Positions 10,800-22,828 of a stretch of 64,000 nucleotides of DNA are shown piece by piece (the first letter of the stretch is position 1; every line of letters begins with the position of its first letter). The notes under the pieces are model-generated. The model was given only the letters and a program-made list of their open reading frames with translations. It was not told where the DNA came from and made no database searches. The position numbers and the translations under genes are program-made. Source of the stretch: Prorocentrum cordatum. Lineage: Eukaryota > Sar > Dinophyceae > Prorocentrales > Prorocentraceae. The stretch spans positions 250,781 through 314,780 of the forward strand of contig CAUYUJ010010391.1 in assembly GCA_963575745.1 (NCBI GenBank). Reading direction: 5' to 3'.

Positions 10800-12150
10800 C
10801 TGATAGGAACCACGTTTTCAATGCGAAAGAAGTTCCTGATAAGGTACAGAAGAACTAAACAAGTACCTCAGGGGATAGCGGGCTCGCTCTCGTCATCTGG
10901 AGTGCTCTCTTTTTGGTCGGGAACTATCCAAATCTTCTTGCAGGTCGCCCGGCAGGTTGACAGGTTGATGGTGCGCTGTCCGAGCCGATCTCTCTGGCGA
11001 TCAGAGCTTCAATATATAATGAATTTCGTGCGTCGCCGTACTAGACTCGTACATCGCGGCCCCCCACTCCCGCGATGATTTGACCCCTGTCGGGGTCATT
11101 TCGTGCGACCGGGAAGGGTTCATTCCAGCCACCCCAGTCGCCTTTCGCAGTAGTGGGACGATGATAGTCAACCAGATCTCCTTCGTCATAGTAATGCTGA
11201 ACAGTGATAGTAGTCTGTGTCTGTAGTGCACGGTTCGTCTGCGCTACTGCAGTGGCTTGAGTGATAGCCTCAATGCTTACCCGGCGGATAGTCGGTTCGA
11301 ATATGATCTAATGTTTCCGTCTGCTGTTCGTGGTCCTGAACAGGCAAGCCGGGTAGCATCGCTGGTTGTCGGCCGAGCAGCGCGTTGCATAGAGATATCT
11401 CACTGTAGAAGGTGCACGCGCTGGCGGCAAACAAGGCTTCATGCAGTAGACGGGTGAACACAAGTGTTATGACTAACCTGTTGAGTTCAGACTCCATGAC
11501 GTGAAGTGTCGTAGTCTACCATTTCTGGGTTCAATTGTCGTAGCGTGTTGTCCACGCGCACGGTTCTCAGCACAGCGCCTTTTGGCTTAAGGACTGATTT
11601 TGCGGTGTCGTCATTGAGTGCACCTTCCCCGTCAGAGGAAAGTACTTTGGCAGGTCCGAATTGCATCCAGCACTGATGGCGGGCGTCTAAGATGCTGGTC
11701 ATGGTTCTGTCTGGTTTTTCGATTCCAGCACAGTATCGAATGCAGCGGACGATTGCGCGCAATATCTTGTGTTCCTTTTTTGTAGATTGTCAGATCGCAT
11801 TCGACTTCGCCTTATACATGCCAGGTCGTGCAGTAGACGGCACGACGGTATGTCCAGGATTTGTCCAAGACCTGCGCTCCCGGCATGTGTCCCACATGTT
11901 TTTTTATCAAGTTTAGCCGAACGCTGTCCAGATTTGCATTGGGTATCATCTTAGGCTCTTTGGCGTGAAACCACCGAAGATGTAGTTTTCGTAGCTCGCG
12001 TGTTACCGCGCTGGGGTATTGGTTGGCCGCGCAAGTTCTGCTCACGCATTTGCACGTCGAACCTTGACCAGTCTGGAAGCCTTGGACGAGCAGCAGGGTT
12101 GCCCGCAGGGTGGTGGTGGACCCCGCCTTGCTGTCGTTCTCGTCTGGCAA
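10800..12150 (-). pseudogene. Decayed integrase
   Basis: Broken frames retain RELRKLHLRWFHAKEPKM (HHCC zinc region), WMQFGPAKVLSSDGEGALND (second catalytic Asp), RLLHEALFAASACTFYSEIS and GRQPAMLPGLPV, all as in the young copy. A stretch near 11.1 kb corresponds to the C-terminal DWGGW/GPY region. Multiple frameshifts make it nonfunctional. Confidence 0.85.
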
Positions 12151-12745
12151 CTATTTGTGGCAGTCGTCTGCGGTCGTCGGGCTGCCAGCTCCACTCGAAG
12201 CAGGTTCCCCGCGGCCGGTTCAGCCGCGTGTCTACCTGCAGCGATGTCGTGGCTGCTGGCGCCGTCTGTCGGCCCAGCTCTGGAACCGGGCCTCGGGGCT
12301 CGTAGCCGCGCAGTTTGTTTGGCGGCTGGTGCCTCGGAAGCAGCTGCCTCCGCAGGTGGTGGTGCGTCGGAGGCAGCTGCCGCCGCAGGTGGTGGGGCCG
12401 CCGGTTCGGCAGGGGCCGGGAACCCCTGTCCGCGGCGATCAGGCAGCTTCCACGGTTTGGCAAACTTGCATTTGCCAGGTGTACGTAGGTGGCCAGGTTT
12501 AGCCTGACCATAGGAGTTCTTTTTGCAGCTTGAGCGCTTCCAATAGTAATCCGCTTTGTCGTACCACCTACATCGTTTGGGGTCTCAGTCGCGTCATGAG
12601 GAGTGCGCGTTGACGTTGTCCGCGCATGCTGGACACCCCTATCCCCCTGATGGTGGCCTCGTGATTGATCCGTGCGGATGTCGAGAGATTGCTGGATCAT
12701 CCAAGTCGAATCCGCGTGTGTTCGTAACCAGGACAGATAATGCAT
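12150..12745 (-). pseudogene. Linker and Cys/His cluster upstream of integrase (decayed)
   Basis: The stretch contains LPDWSRFDVQ and low-complexity Ala/Pro linker sequence, then degenerate counterparts of the young copy's CPGC...HSRDPKMC...CPSC cluster. It ends where the inserted repeat block begins. Confidence 0.7.
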
Positions 12746-13185
12746 GAGGATTAGCATGAAAAGGGGTCACGATGTACTGAGAACGTGTCGCGTGCAATCC
12801 CACCAGCCCTTTGGGCGTGAGTGGTTTAGAGAGCCCGCTCTGTTCTCAACCCTCCTTCCCCTTCGGGGAGGGGTTTACCCCTCCCCCTACCCCCTCCCCC
12901 TGGGCCTGGAGAGGCCCCACCGCGGGTGGTCAGGGGAGTCCCTTTCGACTCCTGGGAGGGCTAAACAACGACACCCCTCACGAGGATTCTGGCCCCGACG
13001 GGGGGAGGAAGAAAAAACCCTCTCCTCTTCTTGGAAGCCAGAATCATTGATTTTACTACGGTTTTGGCCCCATTCTGGCCTTCTTAGGGGGCAGCGCTCA
13101 TTAAAGCTCCCCTCTTCCTTCAAGGCAAAATCATTGATTTTACAATGGTTTTGGCCTCATTTTGCCCTTACGCTCCCCTCTTCAT

Positions 13186-13512
13186 TGATCGACTTCCTCC
13201 AAGATGGCCCCAAGAAGCGCCCAGGAGGCACACTGAGGCCCCTAAATGGCCCCAAGAGGCCCCCAGGAGGCCCCAAGAGGCCTCCAAAAGGCCCCCAAAA
13301 TGCCCCCAAGAGGCCCCCAAGAGGCCCCAAGAGGCTCCCCCGAGGCACCCAAGACGCTCCTGGAAGCCCCTGGGGCCGCCAAGAGGCCCCCAAGACGCCC
13401 CAAACGGCCTCCAAGAGGCTCCCAAGAGGCCCGAAGAGGCTCCCCCAAGGCACCCAAGACGCTCCTAGAAGCCCCTGGGGCCGCCAAGAGGCCCCCAAGA
13501 CGCCCCAAAAGG
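13186..13512. repeat. CCCCAAGAGGCC-type minisatellite
   Basis: Short units built on CCCCCAAGAGG/CCCCAGGAGG. They include a duplicated larger block: AGGCACCCAAGACGCTCCT occurs at about 13340 and 13448. A related stretch lies at 28960-29150. Confidence 0.85.
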
Positions 13513-13955
13513 GGACGAGGTGCCCGAACGCCTCACGCCACGAGGAGCCCGAACGACTCACACCAGGACGAGGGGCCCGAACGACTCACACCACGAAGAG
13601 CCCGAACGACTCACACCAGAAGGAGGGGCCCGAACGACTCACACCAGGACGAGGCGCCCGAACGACTCACACCACGAGGAGCCCGAACGACTCACACCAC
13701 GACGAGGGCCCCGAACGACTCACACCACGAGGAGCCCGAACGAGTCACACCAGGAGGAGGGGCCCGAACGACTCACACCAGGACGAGGGGCCCGAACAAC
13801 TCACACCACGAGAAGCCCGAACGACTCACACCAGGACGAAGAGCCCGAACGACTCACACCACGAAGAGCCCGAACGACTCACACCAGGAAGAAGGGCCCG
13901 AACGACTCACACCACGACGAGAAACCCCAAACGACTCAAACCACGAGGAGCGCTT
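13513..13955. repeat. 24-bp minisatellite, about 18 units
   Basis: The unit is close to CCCGAACGACTCACACCA followed by a variable GGACGAGG/CGAAGAG spacer. It keeps frames open on the plus strand, which explains the long Thr/His/Pro-rich ORFs there. Lack of unique spacers excludes a CRISPR array. Confidence 0.92.
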
Positions 13956-14109
13956 TCTCTCCCTCCTCCTCCGCCTCGTCCTTCCCCCGCTCCCCCCGCA
14001 AGGAGGATGTGCAAGGAGGCGGGAGGAAGGAGGAACAGGGGAGATATGCGGGGGCAAGCGGACACACGCCTGAAAAAACACGACTGTCGGCATGCTTCGC
14101 AAGAGTTGC

Positions 14110-15095
14110 TGTTGTGAGATGGGCTGGTGGGGATACGCGAAGCGTAAAGAATTTGAAATTCTTCAACGGAGAAGGACAGCATCTTCTGAATACGCTGGGC
14201 TGCCCTGGCCAGTTCCCTGTTGTAGACCGAGGCATGTTGAAGATGGCCCGTGCACCGTGTGCTCTCGAAGGCCGTTGGCAGTAGGCGGTGGTTGGCAATT
14301 ATCTCAATGGGTTTTCGTATTCATACACCATGGGAGTCACGAAGACCCGTGGTGCATTGGTCCATGTTGACCTTGCGAGTGTCCTCGCGTTTTGCTAGTG
14401 TCGTCCATGGTGGTATTTCATCCACCCAAGTACCCACTGGTTGTTCTCGTAGATAGAACCGTCGGAGGTCGTCTTGGCGTACGGCAGCCCTTCCACAATA
14501 CTTGATGCGTGGAAGGTCTTCCTTGTGATGTTCATGTCGCGTGACATAGTTGACCTTTGTGTTGAAGTAGGAAGGTGGCCCAGTCCTTCTGCAGTTGGAT
14601 TGTAGTATAACAACATCCACAAACCATACTTCCGAGTAGTGCATTACTGCATCCTGGACTTCATTGTTTCCACGGTCAACGTAATACTGCATGTCGAGGT
14701 TGCTCCTCGGCTGAGGGCTAACTGAGATATTCCCCCGTTGCCTCCGCGCAATTCCAACGCATCTACCTTGTTGTTTCGTCCGTAACAAGGTTGGGATTTT
14801 AGAAAAAACGCATCAGCATGTGTTTCCGCTGGTAGCCCCGCTGGTCGTGTAATGAAGGTTCCTTCGTCATCATCACTGTCGGAGCCCAGAGGAACGTCAG
14901 CGTACTGCGCTCCACGCCCGAGGCCCTTGAAGTCCTCGCCGAAGTCGTCGCTGCCGTCTTCGACCTTCTTGAATATCTTGCGCGGTTTGATGTCGGCTTC
15001 TTTGTCGGCTTTCTGCTTCTCTTTCTGCTTTATCCAAGCATCGGTAGGTAGTGCTGTCTGTTGTTGTTCAATGTTGGGTGACATGTCAGGCGTCG
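14110..15095 (-). pseudogene. Decayed methyltransferase-like domain 2
   Basis: The stretch retains LELRGGNGGIS (motif I in place of LELCGGKGG), LQSNCRRTGPPSYFN (motif IV with its Cys), FYLREQPVGTWVDEI and DQCTTGLRDS, plus the acidic/Lys-rich leader IKQKEKQKADKEADIKP. The match to the young copy is close, but the frames are broken. Confidence 0.82.
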
Positions 15096-16110
15096 TAAGT
15101 GTCGGAAATTCGGGGATTGGGGTAGCGCGCGGCCGCGCTCAATCGAGGGGGGGAGAAGACGATCGTCCTCGACGGTCGCAACTCGCCTCGGGCGTGGTCG
15201 CTGCTCCTCGTTGCCGAGCAAGGCTGGAGCCGGAGGCTCCCAATGCAGTCGAGTACGAATGTCAGTCGCTCCACTCGGCAGCGGCGCATTGTAATTGTGC
15301 CCGATAGGTTGGTCATGAACCCTGATATCCTGCACGATAGCATTGTCGTCGAGGTTCATCGTCGCCCGGCGCGCCTCATAGTTCCAATGAGGGCCAATCT
15401 TAAAGGGCTGGCCGTAAGTCCGGGCTCCTTTATCCATTCGAGTGTGTACGCTGAGATGTACAGCACTTGTATGATTTCTCAGTGTTCTGTGACTCTTTAT
15501 TTGGTCAATCAGCTTTGCAGTCATGATGGCGATCGTTTGGTTTCACCATTCCGCCCTCTGGGCGCCTTGACCGTGCCCAAACTAATTCATGGTCTGTTTG
15601 TTCAGCGAATTCCCCCGCGACTTGGCGCGTGCATTTCCGCAGATTGGCGGGAATGCGCGTGTGGGTGGTTGCCGCCTGTAGGCGCGAAGCGCTCGGTAAA
15701 CGACTCGAACGATCGAACATCATACCACAGTGACAACAACGCATTCGCATAACTTGCAAACCTAAATCCTCAATCGTATCACGCATGGGTCCCACTCCCT
15801 AGAAGTGACCTGGAGGCCCCATGAGTACAATAGAAATACGTAAAGCCCGAGCTTTGACCATAAGATTTTGGATACGTTGGCAGCGCGTCAGAATCCCTGC
15901 GTGTGCGATGCGGTCGCACATGTGCCCTCGAGCCTCGGGCTCGGAGTTGGGCACGAGCTGCTCGTAGATTTTCAATGACAAGGGCACGAGAATGGCATCG
16001 ATGAGATGAGTGATCCTTTCCTGCGGCGGCCGCGCAGAGGGGTCCGCCGCCGCCCCTCGCGGGCGCAGCCGGCGCCGGGGGCGAGATGCAAATGCCCCCG
16101 CGCCTGAAGA
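15096..16110 (-). pseudogene. Decayed methyltransferase-like domain 1
   Basis: Pieces such as KARALRISIVLMGPPGHF, MRMRCCHCGMMFDRSS and TTHTRIPANLRKCTR match the N-terminal part of the young copy's integrase ORF. The fragments lie in different frames. Confidence 0.75.
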
Positions 16111-16117
16111 CAGCGCC

Positions 16118-17367
16118 TCAGTAATCGGCCTGTCTGGGCAAGCGCGAGTGGCCGTGGCGCGCGCCTGCCCCCCGTCGCTCATTTTCAAACGATGGGGGCG
16201 TCCAAATGCCCGTGCCATGGGCCCCTGAACAACTGCCCGAGGCGTAGATGTCATGCTTCTCGGTAGTGTCGCTCGATGCAGTGGGTTGCCCCGCTGTAGC
16301 AGGCTGCCCCGCGTGGCTGTTCGGTGGTGCCCACTTGCTGTCCTCTTCGTAGATGGCCTGATATACCTTCGCCTGCAGGTTCCTCGCGGCGATGTCCTGA
16401 TCAGCGGGCGTGGGTTTGCCGCTGTGCAACGCATTCCTGCGCCACCGCGTCTTGAGGGCGTTGTCCACCATGGATTGGATCGCGCATGCAAGCGTCTCCT
16501 CATTGATGGAGTGGCCGATGCCCCTGGCATCCTGGGACATCATATATGCGCGGGCGTCAATGGGAGCAGGTGGCCTGCGCTGCTTGAAGCAGGTTGCCCC
16601 GCGCTCGGCTCCATGTCTGCGGTCTCCTTGATGAGCGCGGGCGTCTCCTCGCACTGAGGGTTGGCCGTGGCGGTGCAAACCGTCGATCCATCGGCCTCCG
16701 CTGCTGCCCCGCACTCGTCGACCTTGACCGCCAAGTGTCCTGATGGTGTCTTTATCAGATCCAGAACCTTGGCGCCCTTGCAAAGGAGGAGCCCGTGCAG
16801 GTCTGCACCTGGGATGACCATCTTTTCACGCCTATTTTCAAGGATCAGGATGGCCCGCGTGTTCGCCATGCTCTTCAATCCCAAGATTGCGGGCAGATTC
16901 TTGCCGGACCCCTCTCCCACACTGGCTGAGTATATGTCTAGCCTCGCGATAGCGGGTGTCCCCGCGGAGTCGCCATTGCATTTGCAAGCGATTTTGCTAT
17001 GCACTGACGTCCTGCAAAAAGCGTCCCCGTTGCCCACTCTGGTCACGTAAAATGTCTTCTGCAGGTCCAGCTTCTTGATGTCGTGACCATGTGAGCGTGT
17101 AACTCGCTCGAATGTCTGCGCAATCTTCATACATATGATGTGTATATTGCTGCCGATGTCCAGCAATATATACGGCATTCCATCAATCATGGTTCCACTG
17201 TTCGCTGCTAAGGCTAACTCATGTCGTTCACAGAATATGCCCGGCACAGCGGACAAACATGTGCGGCGCCTTTGGTCCAGTACCCACTGACTCCTCGTCG
17301 CAAGGCACAGACGACCATGCACCCCCTGGCCCCCTCCTCTGTAGTAGGAAACTCCCGGAGAGTCCAT
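16118..17367 (-). pseudogene. Retropepsin-like protease, mostly readable, plus C-terminal linker
   Basis: A 275-residue frame (17367-16540) contains ILLDIGSNIHII (catalytic Asp-Ile-Gly), GEGSGKNLPAILGLKSM and TPSGHLAVKV, matching the protease of the young copy. The reading then moves to another frame (16783-16118) with AGQPA repeats and a helical stretch. The protease core itself is not interrupted. Confidence 0.8.
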
Positions 17368-17532
17368 TCAGAAGGGTATTCATATCCAAAGGGGTGCTAC
17401 AGCGTAAGTGGCATATGTTCGAAAGTGTCCTCATCGGCACGCACGGCGTTCTGGCCATCCGCGTTGACCATCAGCGCCGCGCGCAGCTTGTCGCGCTCAG
17501 ATATGGCGCCGGCACCGCTGCTCCCTGGGATT

Positions 17533-18110
17533 TCACTCCTGCGCGAGCGTAGTGGGTGTCACCTGCGCTCTGCCATATGGCGTGGTGGATCTTTCCATGC
17601 GTCTCAGCCGCGCATCATTCGCAGGTGTCCCCGCGAGCGTCGTTGCAGCAGGTGTTCCCGCAATGGCCGCTGACCCGGCTACCAGCGGCATCTGCACGTC
17701 TGCAGTTGGAGTCGTTGTTGTTAAGTTTGGCCACAAGTATGGAGGTGCGGCAGGTTGCCCCGCAGAAGCAGCAGGTGCCCCTGCAGTAGCCGTGGAGCCT
17801 GCCATCATGGCTGTGACGCGGTTCAGTTCTCCACGAAGATCCCCGAGTTCATTTGCCCCGCGGAGTCTTTCTTCATGCCGATCCGCTGCGTCATGCTCTC
17901 CTGCAAGGGCGTAATGCAACTCAGCTGTGATGAGGTCTGCACCTCTGCAGATGGCACATGGTGCCTCGCTTGGGGCATCTTCCAGCTGTCGGCCCACGTG
18001 TGCGCGTGGTACACGGTCCCAACAGAACGCATGGAACATATGGCCACATTGGAGCCTCCACACCTAATCGTGGTATGCGAACTCGTCGAAGCATATGGCG
18101 CACTTCGTGA
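17533..18110 (-). pseudogene. RING-H2 finger with one in-frame stop
   Basis: Reading down from 18102 gives FTKCAICFDEFAYHD, a TAG stop at 18064-18066, then VWRLQCGHMFHAFCW and CAIC (17947-17958). All eight zinc ligands (CxxC, C-H, H-C, CxxC) are therefore present in the same frame as in the young copy, with a single stop in the variable loop. An AG(T/Q)PA-rich region follows. Retention of ligands in a diverged copy shows that the RING belongs to the family. Confidence 0.82.
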
Positions 18111-19689
18111 AATCGCCTGGTGGCCTTCTGCGCGTTTGCCGCTCAAGTGTTTTTTTCTCGTGCTTCGCAACGGCAAGGCGGAACTGCAGGTGCTACTGGT
18201 GGCCCCGCAAGTATTGATCCAATACAATAGCAAACATTGCTGAAAAGGACCCATAGCGGGTTGCCCCGCAGCTGGCGGAGCAGCGAGTGTCCCCGCGCAA
18301 TTCATCATGCGGCGTGCCTGCCGCGGCTGGTTACGCTGCCGGCGAGCAAGTTGCATTGAGAGGTTGGCCTGCTGCGCCTCATGGATGACCAGTATTTCGG
18401 GACGCAACTCTCCCATTGAAGCAAGTATGACCAGCTCCAGACCGCGTGGATGCACGTCTTGGTCCACGGGGGATGTCAGGCACCCGTAGTGGGGCACCTG
18501 GCCGGGGATACCAGCCTCGTATCCCGCTCCCCTTGTGCGCTGGTACCTATAGAAATCGCCTGCTGTCGCCCTGACGCATGGGTTTTCGGGTTGGCTTCCG
18601 ACCCGAGGAACCCCTGTCGTCTGCGCATAGTAGTCAGGGATCCTGGCCGAATCCATCTGCTGGCCTTTCTGCAACTGTCGGATCATATGTCGGGTGGCTA
18701 AAGATCGCCGGTATATATCCATGCCGGTTCGAATGTCGCGGCGACAGATTACCATCGGGCACGTGCTCCCAAGGCGGAGTCCACTTTGCATTTGGCAGGG
18801 TCTATTCTAGCCCGCCTCATGCTCTCCATGGCCTCCTGCATCTGTCTGTGCATGCATTGCTGCTGTCCCAGCAGACTGTCGACCCTCTGGGCAGCCTCCG
18901 TCGTGGGTCTCATGTTGCCGTACTGGTCCATGATCACTGGCTGCCACGTCGGCGCAGTTTGTGGCGCTACAGCACGTGGAGATGCAAAGGGCGATGTGGC
19001 CTGTAAGGCCTGGTAGAGCTGTGGGTCCACCCTCATGCTTTGGAGTCTGGCCTGCGAGCTGCTTGTGCCCCCAGCACTCTGTGAAGTGCCAAACGGAGTT
19101 GTGGTCCTGCTCATGGGCGCAAATGCAGCGGATTGCTCCGCAAGTATCGGCAGCTGATGCGCCTGGATGCGCCACGGGTCGGCCGCGCAGAGCCCGTCGT
19201 TTGGCGTGACTCCACTGGATGTGATACCGGATGCTCCAGCAATCTGGGCCTGGGTCCAGGAACCATCAGAACCGTCTGCAGGTGCCCCCGTTTGACTCAT
19301 TCTTTGTATCATGAATGTCGAGGCATGATGTGCCTCTGTTGTCGGTGAGGTCATCGTGGGTACACGCAGGTTGACAGGAGTGTCTGGTACGATCCATCCC
19401 TTCAATGTGAAAGGGTCGAATGGTTTCTCGCGCCATCCAATCGGTGCGGAATGAAACCTTGGCCGACCACCCCGCTGAGTCTGAGTGCCAGCATGCAGGT
19501 CATTGGCCCATACCTGCCCAACTCGGTCGTATGTAGATTGGTCCACGTTGTGCTTGATGCCGATAAGTTGGACACGGAAACTCACCGGGATACGGCCGTT
19601 GACCCCCGAAGTCACGATAACGTCTTTGGCGGACCGCCATGCTGGAATGTTATCACGAATCAAATTCTTGAGGCTTGCTAGATCAGAAC
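18111..19689 (-). pseudogene. Decayed linker between KptA-like and RING regions
   Basis: The frame 19747-18749 aligns with the end of the KptA ORF (GWREKPFDPFTLKGW against the young MYLKGWSKTDG region; SDGSW shared) and then with the start of the RING ORF (TPNDGLCAADPWRIQAHQ against young TPADVSG...RADPWAVHTG). It shows these two parts contiguous in one frame, unlike in the young copy. Confidence 0.7.
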
Positions 19690-20075
19690 CTAGGAGTCCA
19701 TCCGTAGGCCTGACTGGACGCGCCCATCGCCTGGCAAATATGGGCATCCATGAACCAACTGTCTGCCTGAGTTTCTCTTACGATTATCTTGGCTTCGGCA
19801 TCGCAGACCAACATTCAATATGATCGGGGCGCTTGCCAATTTGGCCCCGTGTATGAAATGGCGGGGTGCTCCTGCTTCCTTCTTCTTGCCGCAGCTGATC
19901 GCGGACACCCTGGCGTTCGACCGCCTTTCCTGTCGTGCACTTTGCATTGCGTGCTGTTGGAAAGTGCGCTACCCTGTAGCGGCTCGAACCATCGCCAGCA
20001 TTGGGCCGATATGCTGGGTTGACCACCATCTGATGATGGGCACTTGGGCCCCCCAGTAGCGCCCGCCCCCTATGT
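19690..20075 (-). pseudogene. Tpt1/KptA-like domain, C-lobe only
   Basis: One frame reads RHFIHGAKLASAPIILNVGL, then QDNRKRNSGRQLVHG, CPYLPGD and VQSGLRMDS. These align with the young copy's FIHGTQWEYVKDILANGL, GRQFVHGCPYLPGD and IQSGIRPDS. The HG of the NAD-binding loop and the last catalytic Arg survive. About 600 bp that should hold the N-lobe (Arg-His pair) is absent, as an AGPPA linker follows almost at once. Confidence 0.75.
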
Positions 20076-21260
20076 ATTTCAAGGGTAATAGCAGGTGGCC
20101 CCGCAGATGCGCATGCCGATGCCGCGGGTGCCCCCGCGGAGGCCGAAGCAGCAGCTGGTGCTGCGGATGAGCTTGCACGCCCAGGTAATCTTTCATGCTT
20201 TTCACTGGTATCGAGATACTGGCATCCGGTGATCGTCGGAACTGCTCCTGATGCCTTGGATGTAATCTGAAGTGTCGTTTTTGCCCGCGTCAGGCTGCAA
20301 GGCGCGCGCCATAGATGCGCCGTCTAACGATGGCGCCCAGCCTGCCCCCTTCGCGGGTCCTGCCAGGCGCGGGCCCGCGTGGCGCGACGGGCGCCTTCGG
20401 CCGAGGTGCGCTGCCGCCCTGGAACGCCGATGCCGCGGCCGCCACGGCTGGCCCCCAGGAGTGCGTTCCACGGACAGGTTTCCCCGCAAATCTTGTCTGT
20501 GCTCTCTTACTTCCAGGGTCGGCCTCTGCTGATCCCGATCTCTTCTCCGGCTTGGGTGGCTCTGGAGTGGGTGGCCTTGGCGTGCTCGATGATAGAGACA
20601 GATCAGTTTCCCCCTCAGATAGCATCTTCTTCCCGGATCGCTTCGGAGGCTTCGGGGCCCCATCTGCTTTCTTAGCGGGTGCCCCCGCGCGCGCGGATGC
20701 AGCAGGTTCCCCCGCGTCCCTGGATGTGGATCTATGTTCGAGATGTTAGCCCTGCATTTGCAATCCAACTGTATCTTCCATCGAGCAGCTTGCCGAATAC
20801 CTTGGTGCCAATCCATCCAATTTCTCTGGAATGATACGACGCTATCGTGCCCCGGTGCAAACTTCGCGCCCTCCGCCACTGGATAAGTGGCGTCAAACCC
20901 GCATCAGTTGACTCGCTGTAGGTCTCGCAAAGGGATCCCGATCCAGGCGCAAGTCCAGTAGGATCAACAGCTGGAGCGAGGACAGGAGCATCATCCTTTC
21001 TGTCAGCCTTGGACTGACCAGCACCTTTGTGCGAGGAAGAAGCGGTTTGCCCCGCAATGGGAGCTGCTCGCGCCTCGCGCGCCGTCGCATGGCATCCTTA
21101 ATTTAACCGCTTCAGTCGGTGCGTCTCATCGAGTTCCCTCCATCTGTGCTCCGCGCGTTGTGCCTCGCGAGCCCTTAGACGCGGATGATCATCCTTGGTC
21201 CAGAGTGCTTCCCTTGGATTGCAGCTCGGATCCACCCTGCGCCCTAGGCCGCCCCAGTGG
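20076..21260 (-). pseudogene. Decayed linker between gag and KptA
   Basis: Low-complexity Ala/Pro/Gly frames with several AGxPA hairpin motifs (for example near 20093, 20130 and 20685). Only short blocks can be aligned to the young copy. Confidence 0.5.
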
Positions 21261-21564
21261 GATCAGACCCGCGTGGTCAACTCGAAGTTGGGGCTCCTTG
21301 AAGGCCGCCCCATCGGACAGTTTGGTCTGTGGTCCGCAAAATGTTCGAACCCGCAGACCTGTTCTCGATGCTCTCTCCGATCCTTCATGATGGCCCTTGA
21401 TGCGTCCTTCCTTTCCAACGCGGCGACAGACTTGGCGCAGCCTGTCTTGTTCGAGCGGGCGATTTTGCCTCGGCCATCCCGCGCCGCATTCTGCAATGAC
21501 CGCCAGTGGCGGATGGCGTGCTCGGCGCGCCCTTTTCTGAGCCAGTGCTCCAGGTTTTCTTCGC

Positions 21565-21597
<33 letters not shown>

Positions 21598-21613
21598 TTG
21601 TATATATGCATAC

Positions 21614-21658
<45 letters not shown>

Positions 21659-22828
21659 CTGGCGAGCAAGACCGTCGCTATCTTGACTTGCAGGTCTGTG
21701 TTGGCGAGGGTCATCGGATTCACCTGGGCATTCGTTGCTCTGGGGCGGGCTTCCCCGCGAGCGCTCCATTCTGGGCAGAAGTCTTGAAATTCTCAGATCA
21801 GATTTTCGTGGGCGCCGTGCGCCGCTGGAGCGGGCGCGCGAGTGCCTGCGCGAATGGCTCCGCCCATGACGATATGGCGGATGGCTCTCGACTTCCCCTT
21901 CTTCGTCATCGTCGTGAATTCGATGTGCTCGTCTCCAAACCGGGCGGCTTGTAGATTGACTGGTCGCGCAGTGCAAACCTGAAGTGGGGGCCTTCATCGT
22001 GTCCGAGTTCGCGTTGAAAACGCGCTCAGAGGTCGCCAGCGTCACGCGGGTTACCCCGCAAAGGATCGTCGTCGCAGGTTCCCCATGCACAGAGCCCAAA
22101 TGCGATAGGAGCGCCAATTGGAGCTCCCCCTCCGTAGCTGGCATCTCTACATCGACGTCTGCAGGTGTCCCCGCCATCTCGTGGTCCGAGTCGGCGGGCA
22201 TGTGGTAGTCCCCGATGCATTCGATTTGTGCAGGTTGCCCCGCGATAGGGATGCCCGGCCAGTCTGCAAGGTCGATCTCATCGTGGCCAACGTAGATCTC
22301 CTCGAAGAGCTCGTCGGCGCACCTCTCACGGGACACGCTTGCGCTCAGATGCCTCGCAGCCATGAAATGGACAACCGCTGTGGGGGTCTTCGGGTTCGGC
22401 AAGAAGAGTCTCCCAATCAATCTACTGAGTGTCGGAATCGGTTTAAGCCGAATGCGTCGACGGACCCCTGCCTCTCCCATCGCCTTGGGGACACTCACGA
22501 CGAAAATGTTGAGTACTATGGCAGATATCACATTCCATGGTTTCCCCGTTGGCATCTTTCCGTTTGCCCCGGCGCCCCCTACCCTTTCCGGAGGCGTGCC
22601 TGCGACCTCTACCAAACCCCAGGAACATTTCCTCATACTGTGGTCCCGAAAGGTATTCCACGAATGCCAGCATACCTCTGCCATGTAACCTCCGCCGTTC
22701 ACCCTTACCTCTACCCTTGCCCTTTGACCTAAACACCCGGCGGACCGCGCGTCGCACCTTTCGAACTGGTTTCTGCATAAAGCTTCTCCATCGGCGTTTG
22801 TGTGTTCTGGTATCCTAAGAATAACCAC
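21261..22828 (-). pseudogene. Gag C-terminal half with CCHC zinc knuckle (decayed)
   Basis: The frames include KPVRKVRRAVRRVFRSKGKG (basic region) and ECDICHSTQHFRREC, a CX2CX4HX4C knuckle, followed by a Glu/Asp-rich tail. A (TA)n tract at 21563-21655 interrupts the C-terminal part. A 521-residue frame stays open but mixes true and shifted sequence. Confidence 0.78.
21563..21655. repeat. (TA)n microsatellite inside decayed gag
   Basis: TATATA runs with a few G/C interruptions. They account for the Tyr/Ile repeats in overlapping frames. Confidence 0.95.

Larger units (their letters stand above)
12746..14110. mobile_element. Repeat block inserted into the old LTR element
   Basis: Element homology stops near 12.745 kb and resumes near 14.11 kb with the frame reading NRELARAAQRIQKM. 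The insert begins with a segment around CCCTTTGGGCGTGAGTGG that has a diverged partner at 28486-28680. It continues with a CATTGATCGACTTCCTCCA head (partner at 28.93 kb) and two minisatellites. I see no transposase or RT. It is probably a composite nonautonomous repeat. Exact ends and target duplication could not be fixed by eye. Confidence 0.6.

Noticed and set aside
13513-13955. CRISPR-like array of regular repeats
   Set aside because: Units are contiguous without unique spacers, in eukaryotic DNA, with no cas genes. It is a minisatellite.
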